64,000 bases of DNA from Erythrobacter sp. (lineage in GTDB: Bacteria; Pseudomonadota; Alphaproteobacteria; Sphingomonadales; Sphingomonadaceae), in the NCBI RefSeq assembly GCF_030066995.1, contig NZ_JASJAP010000001.1, forward strand, positions 727,230-791,229. Direction: 5' to 3'. Each line of letters begins with the position of its first letter. Position 1 is the first letter of the stretch. This document shows, piece by piece, positions 32,833 to 40,716 of this stretch. The notes under the pieces were generated by a model. That model worked only from the letters and a program-made list of their open reading frames with translations, did not search any database and was not told the DNA's origin. Made by a program: the position numbers and the translations under genes.

Positions 32833-33424
32833 GCTCGATCAGGATCCCATCGGGATCGAAGAAGTTGCAGCCCATCACCCGGATATCCGCCCCGCCATCA
32901 CGCCCCGGATAGACTTGCAGGCGCGGCTCGGCGGTGAAGGTCACGCCCGCCACCGACTTCGCGCCCTCGCAGCGCCCTTCCACATCATCGGTGTTGAGGA
33001 TGATCACAACATCGCCCGGACCCATCCGGGTGGGATAGTCATCGGCAGGAATGGCGGGATCCACCCACTCCATCAGCCCGATCCAGCCCACCCAAGGATC
33101 ATTGGCGTTGAGCAGCACCAGCCGCGCAGTCGCGCCGGGTTCGCCTGCGGGAAGGGCGACGCCCGATGTGGTGACGGTGGTGTCATAATTAACCTCCAGC
33201 CCGATCACATCGCGATAGAGCGCCAGACTCCTCTCAATGTCTCGCACGATGATGGTGGTGCGGCGCACATCGGTGGGCAGTCGGTCTTCGGGCGCTTCCA
33301 CTCCTGCGGCTTTGGGCTGAGCCGCCGAGACGCTGCGCGGGGCATCATCATTGCCATCGTTATCGACCGCGATGACGCATCCGCTGAGCAATCCTGCCGC
33401 GAGTACCGGCCCAATCCACTTCAT
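32813..33424 (-). CDS. Lipoprotein with VOC (glyoxalase-like) domain
   Basis: A 203-residue protein with a lipoprotein signal (LLSGC, about 12-16), a 35-residue linker and one VOC domain: TTIIVRDIERSLALYRDVIGLEVNYD, a central GATARLVLLN, and GCNFFDPDGILIELNQ at the end with the usual metal Glu. The lipid anchor would place it in the periplasm, unlike most VOC enzymes. It is the last gene of the minus-strand operon that starts at 39926, following the CoA-transferase gene with no gap. A two-domain VOC protein is encoded at 53680-54762. Confidence 0.8.
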   Translation of the reverse strand: MKWIGPVLAAGLLSGCVIAVDNDGNDDAPRSVSAAQPKAAGVEAPEDRLPTDVRRTTIIVRDIERSLALYRDVIGLEVNYDTTVTTSGVALPAGEPGATARLVLLNANDPWVGWIGLMEWVDPAIPADDYPTRMGPGDVVIILNTDDVEGRCEGAKSVAGVTFTAEPRLQVYPGRDGGADIRVMGCNFFDPDGILIELNQILE

Positions 33425-34606
33425 CTATGCTGCTCCCACTGCGCCACTGGCGATCAATTCCTCTGACTTTTCGGGTGTATAGCCAAGCGCTTCCAGAACG
33501 CCTCGCGCATCCCTACCGGGCACCGGCAATTCCTGCGGACTGCCGATCCGCTTCCCATCCATCTCGAGCGGGATCGTCGGCAGCCGAACAGCCGTGCCGT
33601 TATCGAGCGTCACGTCTTCGAGCCCACCCTGATTGAGATGCGGATCATCGAACATGTCCTGCGGCTTGCCAATCGGCGCGAAGGGCAGGCCGGTGCCATC
33701 GAGCTTCCCAATCACCTCACTCGCGGTCATTTTCCCGATGATGCTGCGGATCACGGGCAGGATTCGATCCCGTGCTTCGACGCGGGCATTGTTCTCCCGC
33801 AGGCTTTCGTCCGCCCACAATTCGTCGAGCGCAAACAGCGTGCAGAACTTCTCCCACAAAGCATCGGTGACCACGCCGATGAAGACCGGATCGTCCTGCG
33901 TTTCAAACACGTCATAGATCGCCCAGGCAGAGACGCGCGCAGGCATGGGCGCAGCGGGCGTGCCCGTGACGGCATATTGCGCCATGTGCTGGCCGACGAG
34001 GTAGATCGTGGTTTCAAACAGGCTTGCGGTCACCTTCTGCCCGCGCCCGGTGCGGTGACGTTGTTCGAGCGCGGCGAGGATACCGATTACACCGAACATG
34101 CCACCGGTCACATCGATCACGCTTGCCCCCGCACGCAAGGGCTTGCCGGGCGGGCCGGTCATATAGGCAAGGCCGCCCATCATCTGCGCGACTTCATCCA
34201 GGGCGGTGCGCTGTTCATAGGGGCCGGGCAGAAACCCTTTCTCCGAGCAATAGATAAGCCCCGGATTACCGCCTGAACAGCTTTCGTAATCGAGACCCAA
34301 GCGATCGAGTGCGCCGGGCCGGAAGTTCTCCACCAGTATATCGGCCTGTGCGATCAGATCTTTGGCGACAGCCAGCCCAGCGTCGGATTTTAGGTCGAGG
34401 CAGATGGATTGCTTGCCGCGATTGTACATCGGGAAATAGCCAGCGCCCGATCCTTTCAGCCGCCGCGTACGATCCCCGCTGATCGGTTCCACCCGCACGA
34501 TCTCTGCGCCGAGACCAGCGAGGATATGCCCCACGGTCGGCCCCATTACCATGTGGGTGAATTCAACGACCTTCAGGCCAGCGAGCGGGGTGGGCGCCTC
34601 GCTCAT
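33425..34606 (-). CDS. Type III CoA-transferase (CaiB/BaiF family)
   Basis: A 393-residue enzyme with the family start LAGLKVVEFTHMVMGPTVGHILAGLGAEIVRVEP, the catalytic Asp in SIC-LDLKSDAG (about 68-76), VENFRPGALDRLGLDY, and the typical RTGRGQKVTASLFETT. It would move CoA between an acyl-CoA donor (often succinyl-CoA) and a carboxylic acid such as a malate or citramalate analogue. Its ATG overlaps the lyase gene stop. The neighbour order transferase-lyase-hydratase suggests activation of a hydroxy-diacid before C-C cleavage. Confidence 0.88.
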   Translation of the reverse strand: MSEAPTPLAGLKVVEFTHMVMGPTVGHILAGLGAEIVRVEPISGDRTRRLKGSGAGYFPMYNRGKQSICLDLKSDAGLAVAKDLIAQADILVENFRPGALDRLGLDYESCSGGNPGLIYCSEKGFLPGPYEQRTALDEVAQMMGGLAYMTGPPGKPLRAGASVIDVTGGMFGVIGILAALEQRHRTGRGQKVTASLFETTIYLVGQHMAQYAVTGTPAAPMPARVSAWAIYDVFETQDDPVFIGVVTDALWEKFCTLFALDELWADESLRENNARVEARDRILPVIRSIIGKMTASEVIGKLDGTGLPFAPIGKPQDMFDDPHLNQGGLEDVTLDNGTAVRLPTIPLEMDGKRIGSPQELPVPGRDARGVLEALGYTPEKSEELIASGAVGAA

Positions 34607-35523
34607 GCCGCGATCCGCGCTTTATAGTCCAGCATCGGCCCGGCATCAGGCGTAAAGCCGTAGAGCGGCTCATCCGGCAACGCTTCGGCAAGGATGCGGC
34701 GCACTTTGAGCAAGGCCTCAAGGTCGATGCCGGTCTCATAGCCCATTGAATTAAGCATCAGGACGAGGTCTTCGGTCACCAGATTGCCGCTCGCTCCCGG
34801 AGCGAACGGACAACCGCCAAGCCCGCCCAGCGATGCGTCAAAGGTCGTGATCCCTTCCTCCAGCCCCGCGACCACATTGGCGAGGCCCAGCCCGCGCGTG
34901 TTGTGGAGGTGCAGGGTGGTCAGCATGTCATCGCCCACTGCGGCTTTGACTTTGCGCGTCAGGCGGCGGACCTGCGCGGGATCGGCATAGCCGGTCGTAT
35001 CCGAGAGGCTGAATTCCTGCGCGCCCGCTTCGGCGGCCTGCTCGGCGAGACGGACCACCTGATCCTCGCTCACCGCGCCTTCTATCGTGCAGCCGAAGGC
35101 GGTTGAGAGCCCGACCGCGAAATGGATCGAGTGCTCTTTCGCGATGGCTGCTGCGGCGCGCATTTCCTCCAGCATGGCCGGGTGATCTCTGCGGACATTC
35201 TTGATCGAATGCGTCTCGCTCATGGAAAACGGGATGCTCATCGCATCAACGCCGGCATCGGCGGCGAGCTGCGCGCCTTTGGCGTTGGGTACCAGCGTCA
35301 CGACGATGAGGCCATCAATGCCCTTGGCGAACTCGACCAGCGCGGCGGTGTCCGCCATCTGCGGCAGGAGCTTGGGCGGGACAAAGCTGCCCACTTCGAT
35401 CTCTTGCACGCCCGCTGCCGCCTCCGCTGCGATCCACCGCTTCTTGGCCTCCAGCGGCATCACCGGCTTGATCGATTGCAAACCGTCGCGCGGGCCGACT
35501 TCGGATACGAGGATCCGCGTCAT
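34603..35523 (-). CDS. HMG-CoA-lyase-family acyl-CoA lyase
   Basis: A 306-residue TIM-barrel lyase of the HMGL/DRE-metallolyase group. Diagnostic parts are SEVGPRDGLQ (residues 7-16, catalytic Arg-Asp), the metal motif HLHNTRG (about 204-210), the lid cysteine signature GLGGCPFAPGASGN (about 236-249), and a normal length. It would cleave a 3-hydroxyacyl-CoA with a 3-substituted glutaryl or citramalyl backbone to acetyl-CoA and a keto product. No leucine or isovalerate genes are near, so a role other than leucine degradation is likely. Confidence 0.88.
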   Translation of the reverse strand: MTRILVSEVGPRDGLQSIKPVMPLEAKKRWIAAEAAAGVQEIEVGSFVPPKLLPQMADTAALVEFAKGIDGLIVVTLVPNAKGAQLAADAGVDAMSIPFSMSETHSIKNVRRDHPAMLEEMRAAAAIAKEHSIHFAVGLSTAFGCTIEGAVSEDQVVRLAEQAAEAGAQEFSLSDTTGYADPAQVRRLTRKVKAAVGDDMLTTLHLHNTRGLGLANVVAGLEEGITTFDASLGGLGGCPFAPGASGNLVTEDLVLMLNSMGYETGIDLEALLKVRRILAEALPDEPLYGFTPDAGPMLDYKARIAA

Positions 35524-35671
35524 TGCTTACACACTGAAGCGGGGTTCTTACGAAGTAGGGGTGTCTGCATAAATCTTTGTTTCATTGCGACGTTCATGAT
35601 CCAACCGAGTGTTTGTGTGTCACTTTTCATTTCGCAGTGTTAGTCTTGTGCTCGTCCATCTCATACCAAGC
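35524..35671. other. AT-richer spacer between the lyase and LeuD-type genes
   Basis: This 148-nt gap has a visibly lower GC content (ATAAATCTTTG, TGTTTGTGTGTCACTTTTCATTTCG) than its surroundings. It could hold an internal promoter for the lyase and transferase genes. No TTGTCCGGACAA operator is present. Confidence 0.4.
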
Positions 35672-36313
35672 TCATGCTCCATCTGACCCTGCGTGGGAAA
35701 GCGACTTGCCATCTTGCTGGAGGTAAACCCAGGACCGCAACGCGCGGTCGGCGCTGGTCCAGCTGTCGATTTGAGCACTCTGCGTCAGCGTCAGATCAAT
35801 CGCATCAAGCCCTTCGGCGAGCATTTGCTTCGCCTCCGCATCGATAGTGAAAAGGTGTACCATATCGCCGTGAGTGACGGTTTGGGCGGCCAGATCAATC
35901 GTCACCTCGTCTCCGGCGAGCGCATTGACGGCCTCGCGCGGCAGGGTGACGGGCAGGACAAAGTTGCGGATGCAATTGCCGTGGAAGATTGGCGCGAAGC
36001 TTTCCGCAATCACAGCGCGCACGCCGTATTCTGCCAGAGCCCAGACCGCGTGTTCGCGGCTCGACCCGCACCCAAAGTTCGCGCCACCAGCGATAATGCA
36101 CGCCCCGCGATACTCGGTCTGGTTGAGCGCGAAATCTGGGTTTTCGGTGCGCGCGTCAGCATCGGTGTAGCGCCAAGGGGCGAACATCCCTTCGGCCAGA
36201 CCGTTGCGCCCGGTGGAGCGCATCTCGCGGCTTGGAATGATCGTATCGGTGTCGACATTGTCGATCAGGATCGGCGCCGCGCGTCCGGTAAGCGGGGAGG
36301 GGAAGGCGGTCAT
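35672..36313 (-). CDS. Aconitase-family hydro-lyase, small subunit (LeuD-like)
   Basis: A 213-residue small subunit. The swivelling-domain motifs are DNVDTDTIIPSREM (about 18-31), FGCGSSREHAVWAL (about 80-93) and the FAPIFHGNCIRNFVLPV loop. It completes the LeuC-like large subunit upstream. Classical LeuCD isomerises isopropylmalate, but the same fold includes citraconate/2-methylmalate, maleate and dimethylmaleate hydratases. The setting among CoA-transferase, lyase and amidase genes favours such a catabolic hydratase over leucine synthesis. Confidence 0.85.
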   Translation of the reverse strand: MTAFPSPLTGRAAPILIDNVDTDTIIPSREMRSTGRNGLAEGMFAPWRYTDADARTENPDFALNQTEYRGACIIAGGANFGCGSSREHAVWALAEYGVRAVIAESFAPIFHGNCIRNFVLPVTLPREAVNALAGDEVTIDLAAQTVTHGDMVHLFTIDAEAKQMLAEGLDAIDLTLTQSAQIDSWTSADRALRSWVYLQQDGKSLSHAGSDGA

Positions 36314-36327
36314 CTCTGAATGCCCTT

Positions 36328-36467
36328 CCCGTTATGCTGAACTCGTTTCAGCATCCATGTTTTGTCTGGCCGCAGTTTGCGCAGATGAAGTGGCAATGTG
36401 GTCGCAAGATCATCGATAACCTGCGCAAAGATGCATGATGGATCCTGAAACACATTCAGTATGACGG
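36328..36467. repeat. Palindromic intergenic repeat (inverted arms about 32 nt)
   Basis: Left arm 36328-36359 (GTTATGCTGAACTCGTTTCAGCATCCATG) and right arm 36434-36467, reversed as CCGTCATACTGAATGTGTTTCAGGATCCAT, form an imperfect inverted repeat around a 74-nt centre. The motif CTGAA-N5-TTCAG-ATCCA is of a kind I associate with dispersed sphingomonad repeats. Confidence 0.6.
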
Positions 36468-36485
36468 ATTGGTTCGAGCTCCGGC

Positions 36486-37871
36486 TCATGCTGCCACCTC
36501 TTTGGGCACACGCACATAGTCGCGCGGATCAGCGATCGCGCCGGCCAGAGCGCTCGCGGCGACGGTTTCCGGGGAGGCGATGTGGGTGCGGATGCCGGGG
36601 CCCTGACGGCCTTCGAAATTGCGATTGGTGCTGGAGACGGTGCGGCTGCCTTCAGGAAAGCCCTCTCCGCCAGCATAGAAGCATAGGCTGCACCCGCTCA
36701 TGCGCCATTCAAACCCAGCAGCGGCGAAGATTGCGTCAAGCCCCTCCGCCTCGGCCTGCCGTTTCACATGCAAAGAGCCAGGCACCACCAAAGCCTTGCG
36801 GATTGAAGGCGCGATGCGCTTGTCTTTGAGGATACGCGCCGCGCGGCGCAGGTCGGAGATACGGCTGTTCGTACAACTTCCAAGAAATGCCGCGTCGATC
36901 GGGGTGCCTGCGAGTCTGCTGCCTGCACTCAGCCCTATATAATCATGCGCTCGCTGTGGGCCTTGCGGGATACGTCCATCGACCGCGATTGTGTGTTCCG
37001 GGCTGGTCCCCCAGCTGACCATGGGTGCGACGGTAGACGCATCGATTTCAATCTCGCGGTCGAACATGGCTTCGTTGTCTGAGCGCAAGCTTGCCCAATA
37101 GGGATCTTCGAACGCTGCGGGAGCGTAGGGTCGGCCTTTCAGGTATTCGAACGTCACCGCGTCAGGGGCGATCAGCCCGGTCATCGCGCTGAACTCGGTC
37201 ACCATGTTGCACAGGGTCATGCGCGCTTCCATGTCGAGCGCGCGCACCGCTTCGCCAGCGAATTCGACAACATGGCCCGCACCGCCGCCTGCACCATAGC
37301 GCGCGATCAGAGTGAGGATCATGTCCTTGGCGCTGACACCTGCTTTGAGCGCGCCGGTGAACCGCACCCGCATTGTCCGGGGGCGCTCCATGCGCAGCGT
37401 TCCGGTGACCATCGCATGTTCGGCTTCAGACGATCCGATGCCCCAGGCCAGAGCTCCAAACGCGCCTTGCGTGCAGGTATGGCTGTCCGGCGCGACCAGC
37501 GTGAGGCCGGGCAGGACAATCCCTTGTTCGGGAGAGATGACATGGACAATGCCCTGATCGCGGTCATTGACGTCGAACAGGGTAATCCTCGCTGCTCTGC
37601 ATGCCGCGCGGGTTTCGGTGATGAAGCCTTCGCCGCCCTTCATCAGCGTGCCATCGCCGCGCCCGGGGCGGGTGTCGACGATGTGGTCCATCACCGCGAA
37701 TACACGGGAAGGATCACGGACCGTTCGCCCCATTTCGGCCATCCGCTTGAGCGCAGAGGCGCCGGTGCGCTCGTGCAGAAATACCCGGTCGACCGCGATC
37801 AGGGATGCACCGCCGGGCGTCTGCCCGACTTCGTGCGTATCCCAGATTTTTTCGAACAGGGTTTGGCTCAT
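36486..37871 (-). CDS. Aconitase-family hydro-lyase, large subunit (LeuC-like)
   Basis: A 461-residue 4Fe-4S enzyme with the cluster cysteines in FLGSCTNSRISDLR (one) and MSGCSLCFYAGG (two). The N-terminal TLFEKIWDTHEV and APDSHTCTQGAFGALAWGIGSSEAEH are typical of LeuC. GCSLCFYAGGE differs from the usual GCSMCLAMN of leucine biosynthetic enzymes, supporting a different substrate. It hydrates or dehydrates a methylmalate- or maleate-type diacid together with the LeuD-like subunit, 172 nt downstream beyond a repeat element. It follows the DUF3598 gene in the minus-strand operon. Confidence 0.86.
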   Translation of the reverse strand: MSQTLFEKIWDTHEVGQTPGGASLIAVDRVFLHERTGASALKRMAEMGRTVRDPSRVFAVMDHIVDTRPGRGDGTLMKGGEGFITETRAACRAARITLFDVNDRDQGIVHVISPEQGIVLPGLTLVAPDSHTCTQGAFGALAWGIGSSEAEHAMVTGTLRMERPRTMRVRFTGALKAGVSAKDMILTLIARYGAGGGAGHVVEFAGEAVRALDMEARMTLCNMVTEFSAMTGLIAPDAVTFEYLKGRPYAPAAFEDPYWASLRSDNEAMFDREIEIDASTVAPMVSWGTSPEHTIAVDGRIPQGPQRAHDYIGLSAGSRLAGTPIDAAFLGSCTNSRISDLRRAARILKDKRIAPSIRKALVVPGSLHVKRQAEAEGLDAIFAAAGFEWRMSGCSLCFYAGGEGFPEGSRTVSSTNRNFEGRQGPGIRTHIASPETVAASALAGAIADPRDYVRVPKEVAA

Positions 37872-37920
37872 GATGCTGGCCCACCCCGGTTCGCCAGGTT
37901 CGGCTGCGCCTTACCAAACT

Positions 37921-37983
37921 GCACCGCCCCTCCCGCTCTCGGGAGGGGAGTGGAACTTGCTAACTGCAGCGAGGTGGGCGGTT
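37921..37983. repeat. GC-rich intergenic hairpin repeat
   Basis: CCCCTCCCG (37927-37935) pairs perfectly with CGGGAGGGG (37940-37948), and flanking ACCGCCC/GGGCGGT sequences extend the inverted symmetry. It lies between two co-directional genes, has no T-run, and looks like a dispersed sphingomonad repeat more than a terminator. Confidence 0.6.
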
Positions 37984-38001
37984 TCTCCATAGTCTCTCTA
38001 T

Positions 38002-38511
38002 TTAGACACTCGCGGCCATCTCCGCATCCACTGCGCGCCAGTCCTTCGTCACGAACGTCTCCTGGATTGCGGTGCGCGTTTCGAGCACGCCGTCGCGGAT
38101 CCAGTGCCAGGTGCGGCAGCGGTTCTGGCCGTTGTCGGAGATCTGGATCTGCTCATACAGATAGAGCGAGGGATCCCCGGTGCGCTGCCAATAGAGCATC
38201 ATCGTGCGATTATACTCGTCAAGCGGCACTTCGGCAGCCCAGCCCTGAATGAGGTCATTGTCCCACCAGATGCGCCCTTCGCGGTAGGTCGCGGGGAATT
38301 CGCGCACCTCGGTCTTCCCATCGGGCCAGGTGTAGTGATTGGTCTGATGATAGGGGATGTCGTTCTTTCCCGTCATCCGGCACAGCAAACGGCTCGCGTG
38401 CTCATCAATCTTCTCATTGGCTGCGTTGAAATAGCTGTATGTGCCATCCCACACGCCTTCATGGCGGGCGAGTAGCGGCATGCGTTCAGAGAATTCGGCG
38501 AAGGTTGTCAT
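38002..38511 (-). CDS. DUF3598-like calycin-type protein (paralogue 1)
   Basis: A 169-residue soluble protein from ATG 38511, which overlaps the hydrolase stop. FAEFSERMPLLARHEGVWDGTYSYF begins a beta-barrel with repeated strands (HQTNHYTWPDGKTEVREFPA, GRIWWDNDLIQGWAAEV, MLYWQRTGDPSLYLYEQIQIS). The GVWDG start and WDND strand are shared with the protein at 44081 (GWWDGWYRHF, FWDTDRFNGYC). A lipocalin-like ligand-binding or hydratase role is possible; no catalytic residue is established. It belongs to the minus-strand operon under operator copy 2. Confidence 0.72.
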   Translation of the reverse strand: MTTFAEFSERMPLLARHEGVWDGTYSYFNAANEKIDEHASRLLCRMTGKNDIPYHQTNHYTWPDGKTEVREFPATYREGRIWWDNDLIQGWAAEVPLDEYNRTMMLYWQRTGDPSLYLYEQIQISDNGQNRCRTWHWIRDGVLETRTAIQETFVTKDWRAVDAEMAASV

Positions 38512-39926
38512 AAGGTGTCTTTCGTCATGTGTTCGAGAAATTCGTGATAGTGGCGCGCGGCGTAACCGGCGCGGATGCGGGCGCGGGCACGGGTGTGAAG
38601 GGCGGCGGGTTCCAGCTTGGTGGTATCGAGCGGAATGGCATTCGCGGCGCTGGCTTCGTACCACGGCTCAAAGAACGCCTGAGCCCGCGCGGCCTGCCAG
38701 GCACGCTGGAGGTACTGGCCAAAGCGGTCGGGTGTCATGTCGGGGTAGAGCCTTGCGGGGTCGCCCTCCGGCAATTTGGGGTATCGAATTTTTTGCGCGC
38801 CGAGTTTCGCCGCCGCTGCTGAGATGGATTCCTCGAACGCGTGCGCGCTCCCGCGCGGGCGGGAGCCTCCGGCGGGCAGGTCCCCGCCTTCGCGGGGGCT
38901 CACGATCGGGTCGGACTTGCCATGACCGGGCACATCAATCGTAATCTCGCCCGCTCCGGGCTCAGCCAACTCTTCAGCCGGACCATGCAACACAAGAGTG
39001 CCGCCCTTAGTGCCCTTCCAATGCACCAGTCCGTGGTCGAGCGGCAGCCAGCCTTCCTCGCTGTCTTCAGCAAGTAGCGGCGCAACCTCGCCAGCATCCT
39101 CTTGCAGGAACGCAAGGCTGACGTCCTGGTGCTCAGCCGGGGTCGAAACCTTCTGCGCGCGCCAGCCTGCAGGCATTTCGCCTAGCCGATCAATATGCGC
39201 TTGCAATGGATCGCCGTCATAGGCGCTGATTAGGCAGGGCGGCACTTCGCTTCCGATAGCAGGAATGTCGCGCGGCGCGCGCAGCACGGCGCCGTAGCCC
39301 ACCTGATAGGCATTGCCGCTGTCGAGCATTTCGGACACTGCCTGAGCCACCTTAGGTACATCGGCGTGGGCCACGCTCAGCCGCGCCTCCTCGCGCGTGT
39401 CGAACCATGGGAAGACCCAGCTCTGCTCCAGCATGCGGTTCCACAGCCAGGTGAGGTGCTCACCATAGGGGGAGGGGTGCCATTCCGGCAGGTAGCGCTC
39501 TCCGAAGTTTTGCATTTCGTCCTCGGTCCAGATCGCATAGCCGCCAACCGCAAGACGTAGAAAACGCTGCGGATGACGCTTGAGCGCGGTGACAAGGATG
39601 ATGCCGCCCGAATGAAAACCATAGGCGGCGCAGCGATCAACCCCCAGCGCATCAAGGAATGCGATCAGCGCATCGGCAAAGTCGTCGATCTCTGGCTTAA
39701 CGTCAGGGAGCGGGTCGCTCTGCCCAAATCCCGGACTATCCGGCGCGATGCAGGTGAAATCCTCCCCCCAGCGCTGCAGCAGATCGGTGTATTCCGCGCT
39801 CGACCGCGGGCTCTGATGCACCATAAGCAGCACTGGACCTGTCCCACAGCGACGGTAATGCACACGCCTTGGCGGCTGGCCTGCTGCCGCATGAATGGTC
39901 AGAATATGCCGGGTGATGCGGGTCAA
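38508..39926 (-). CDS. Alpha/beta hydrolase with an in-frame repeat insertion
   Basis: A 472-residue hydrolase. The core fold has VLLMVHQSPRSSAEYTDLLQRW (oxyanion region), CIAPDSPGFGQSDPL, the nucleophile elbow YGFHSGG (unusual spacing, Ser predicted) and a later GHGKSD. Residues encoded by 38838-38910 (SPREGGDLPAGGSRPRGSAHAF) come from a palindromic repeat and probably form an extra loop. The start is TTG 39926 behind GAGGA; no good ATG exists. Operator copy 2 begins 14 nt upstream. It heads a minus-strand operon running to the VOC lipoprotein. Formally it could be an amidase-like hydrolase, as N-formylmaleamate deformylase shares this fold. Confidence 0.8.
   Translation of the reverse strand: MTRITRHILTIHAAAGQPPRRVHYRRCGTGPVLLMVHQSPRSSAEYTDLLQRWGEDFTCIAPDSPGFGQSDPLPDVKPEIDDFADALIAFLDALGVDRCAAYGFHSGGIILVTALKRHPQRFLRLAVGGYAIWTEDEMQNFGERYLPEWHPSPYGEHLTWLWNRMLEQSWVFPWFDTREEARLSVAHADVPKVAQAVSEMLDSGNAYQVGYGAVLRAPRDIPAIGSEVPPCLISAYDGDPLQAHIDRLGEMPAGWRAQKVSTPAEHQDVSLAFLQEDAGEVAPLLAEDSEEGWLPLDHGLVHWKGTKGGTLVLHGPAEELAEPGAGEITIDVPGHGKSDPIVSPREGGDLPAGGSRPRGSAHAFEESISAAAAKLGAQKIRYPKLPEGDPARLYPDMTPDRFGQYLQRAWQAARAQAFFEPWYEASAANAIPLDTTKLEPAALHTRARARIRAGYAARHYHEFLEHMTKDTL
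38847..38898. repeat. Palindromic repeat inside the hydrolase gene
   Basis: Two adjacent hairpins: GCTCCCGC-GCGG-GCGGGAGC (38847-38866) and CCCCGC-CTTC-GCGGGG (38882-38897). The second is the core of a palindrome I associate with sphingomonad intergenic regions. Here it is translated in frame. Confidence 0.65.
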
Positions 39927-39939
39927 AAGGTCCTCAAAG

Positions 39940-39951
39940 TTGTCCGGACAA
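39940..39951. promoter_or_regulatory. TTGTCCGGACAA operator, copy 2 (divergent)
   Basis: A perfect 12-bp palindrome between the divergent hydrolase and isochorismatase-type operons, 13 nt before the minus-strand TTG start and 81 nt before the plus-strand ATG. It could control both directions. Confidence 0.8.
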
Positions 39952-40032
39952 ATTGTGCTCGACAAGCGCATACGCAACTTTATTGTGTCTTGTCAAAGCT
40001 TGGGATGGGGCTTCGAGATGGAGAGCGAACGA

Positions 40033-40716
40033 ATGGGCGATTTGGTTGGCACGAAAATGGTCGAGGACGGCAGGACGGCTCGGCAGATTTTCGAAGAGGT
40101 GATGGCCAATCCGGCGCGCAAGAAGTTCGGCTTTGGGGATAGACTCGCGATCGTGAACGTCGATCTGCAGCAGGCCTATACCCGCACCGACCTGTTCAAG
40201 ACCGCCTATGAAACCGACCCCAAGCAGTTCGACTATATCAACCAGATCAGCGCGCTTGCCCGGGCCAAAGGCATGCCGGTGATCTGGAGCAGGGTGGCCT
40301 ACAAAGCCGATGCGGGCGATGCCGGCGTTTGGGGGACGCGCACCGACACGCCCGACAGCTTGCAGAACATCAAATACGATAGCGAGCGGCATCAATACGA
40401 TCCGCGCTGCGAAGTCCACGCGGACGACCTGCAATTCACCAAGCGGATGCCCAGCAGTTTTTTCGAAAGTCCTTTGGCGAGCTATCTGACCTTTCACCGG
40501 GCGGATACCGTTGTCGTCACCGGCGGCTCAACCTCGGGCTGTGTACGCGCCACGGCGGTGGATGCGCTGAGCTATGGTTATCGCACGATCGTGCCGATTG
40601 AGACCTGCGCGGACAAGCATGAAAGCTATCACTTCGCCAATCTCACCGACCTTCAGCTGAAATATGCCGATGTCGAGCCGGTGCAGACGGTGATTGACTG
40701 GCTGGAGGCGCGCTGA
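40033..40716 (+). CDS. Isochorismatase-family amidase (N-carbamoylsarcosine amidase-like)
   Basis: A 227-residue cysteine amidohydrolase with triad residues D44 (VNVDLQQAY), K137 (QFTKRMPS) and C170 (GSTSGCVRATAVDAL). The sequence SALARAKGMPVIWSRVAY and the TSGCVRA motif are closest to N-carbamoylsarcosine amidase; maleamate amidase NicF and nicotinamidase share the fold. It would hydrolyse a terminal amide or carbamoyl group to acid and ammonia. The start ATG 40033 has GGAGAG upstream; ATG 40018 is an alternative. Its stop overlaps the PuuE-like gene by one base. Confidence 0.85.
   Translation: MGDLVGTKMVEDGRTARQIFEEVMANPARKKFGFGDRLAIVNVDLQQAYTRTDLFKTAYETDPKQFDYINQISALARAKGMPVIWSRVAYKADAGDAGVWGTRTDTPDSLQNIKYDSERHQYDPRCEVHADDLQFTKRMPSSFFESPLASYLTFHRADTVVVTGGSTSGCVRATAVDALSYGYRTIVPIETCADKHESYHFANLTDLQLKYADVEPVQTVIDWLEAR

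Noticed and set aside
34603-35523. HMGL-type gene as part of leucine degradation
   Set aside because: No isovaleryl-CoA dehydrogenase, methylcrotonyl-CoA carboxylase or methylglutaconyl-CoA hydratase genes lie beside it; it is coupled to a CoA-transferase.
36486-37871. LeuC/LeuD as leucine-biosynthesis genes
   Set aside because: No leuA or leuB neighbour is present, the cluster motif GCSLCFYAGG is unusual for biosynthetic LeuC, and the context is catabolic.
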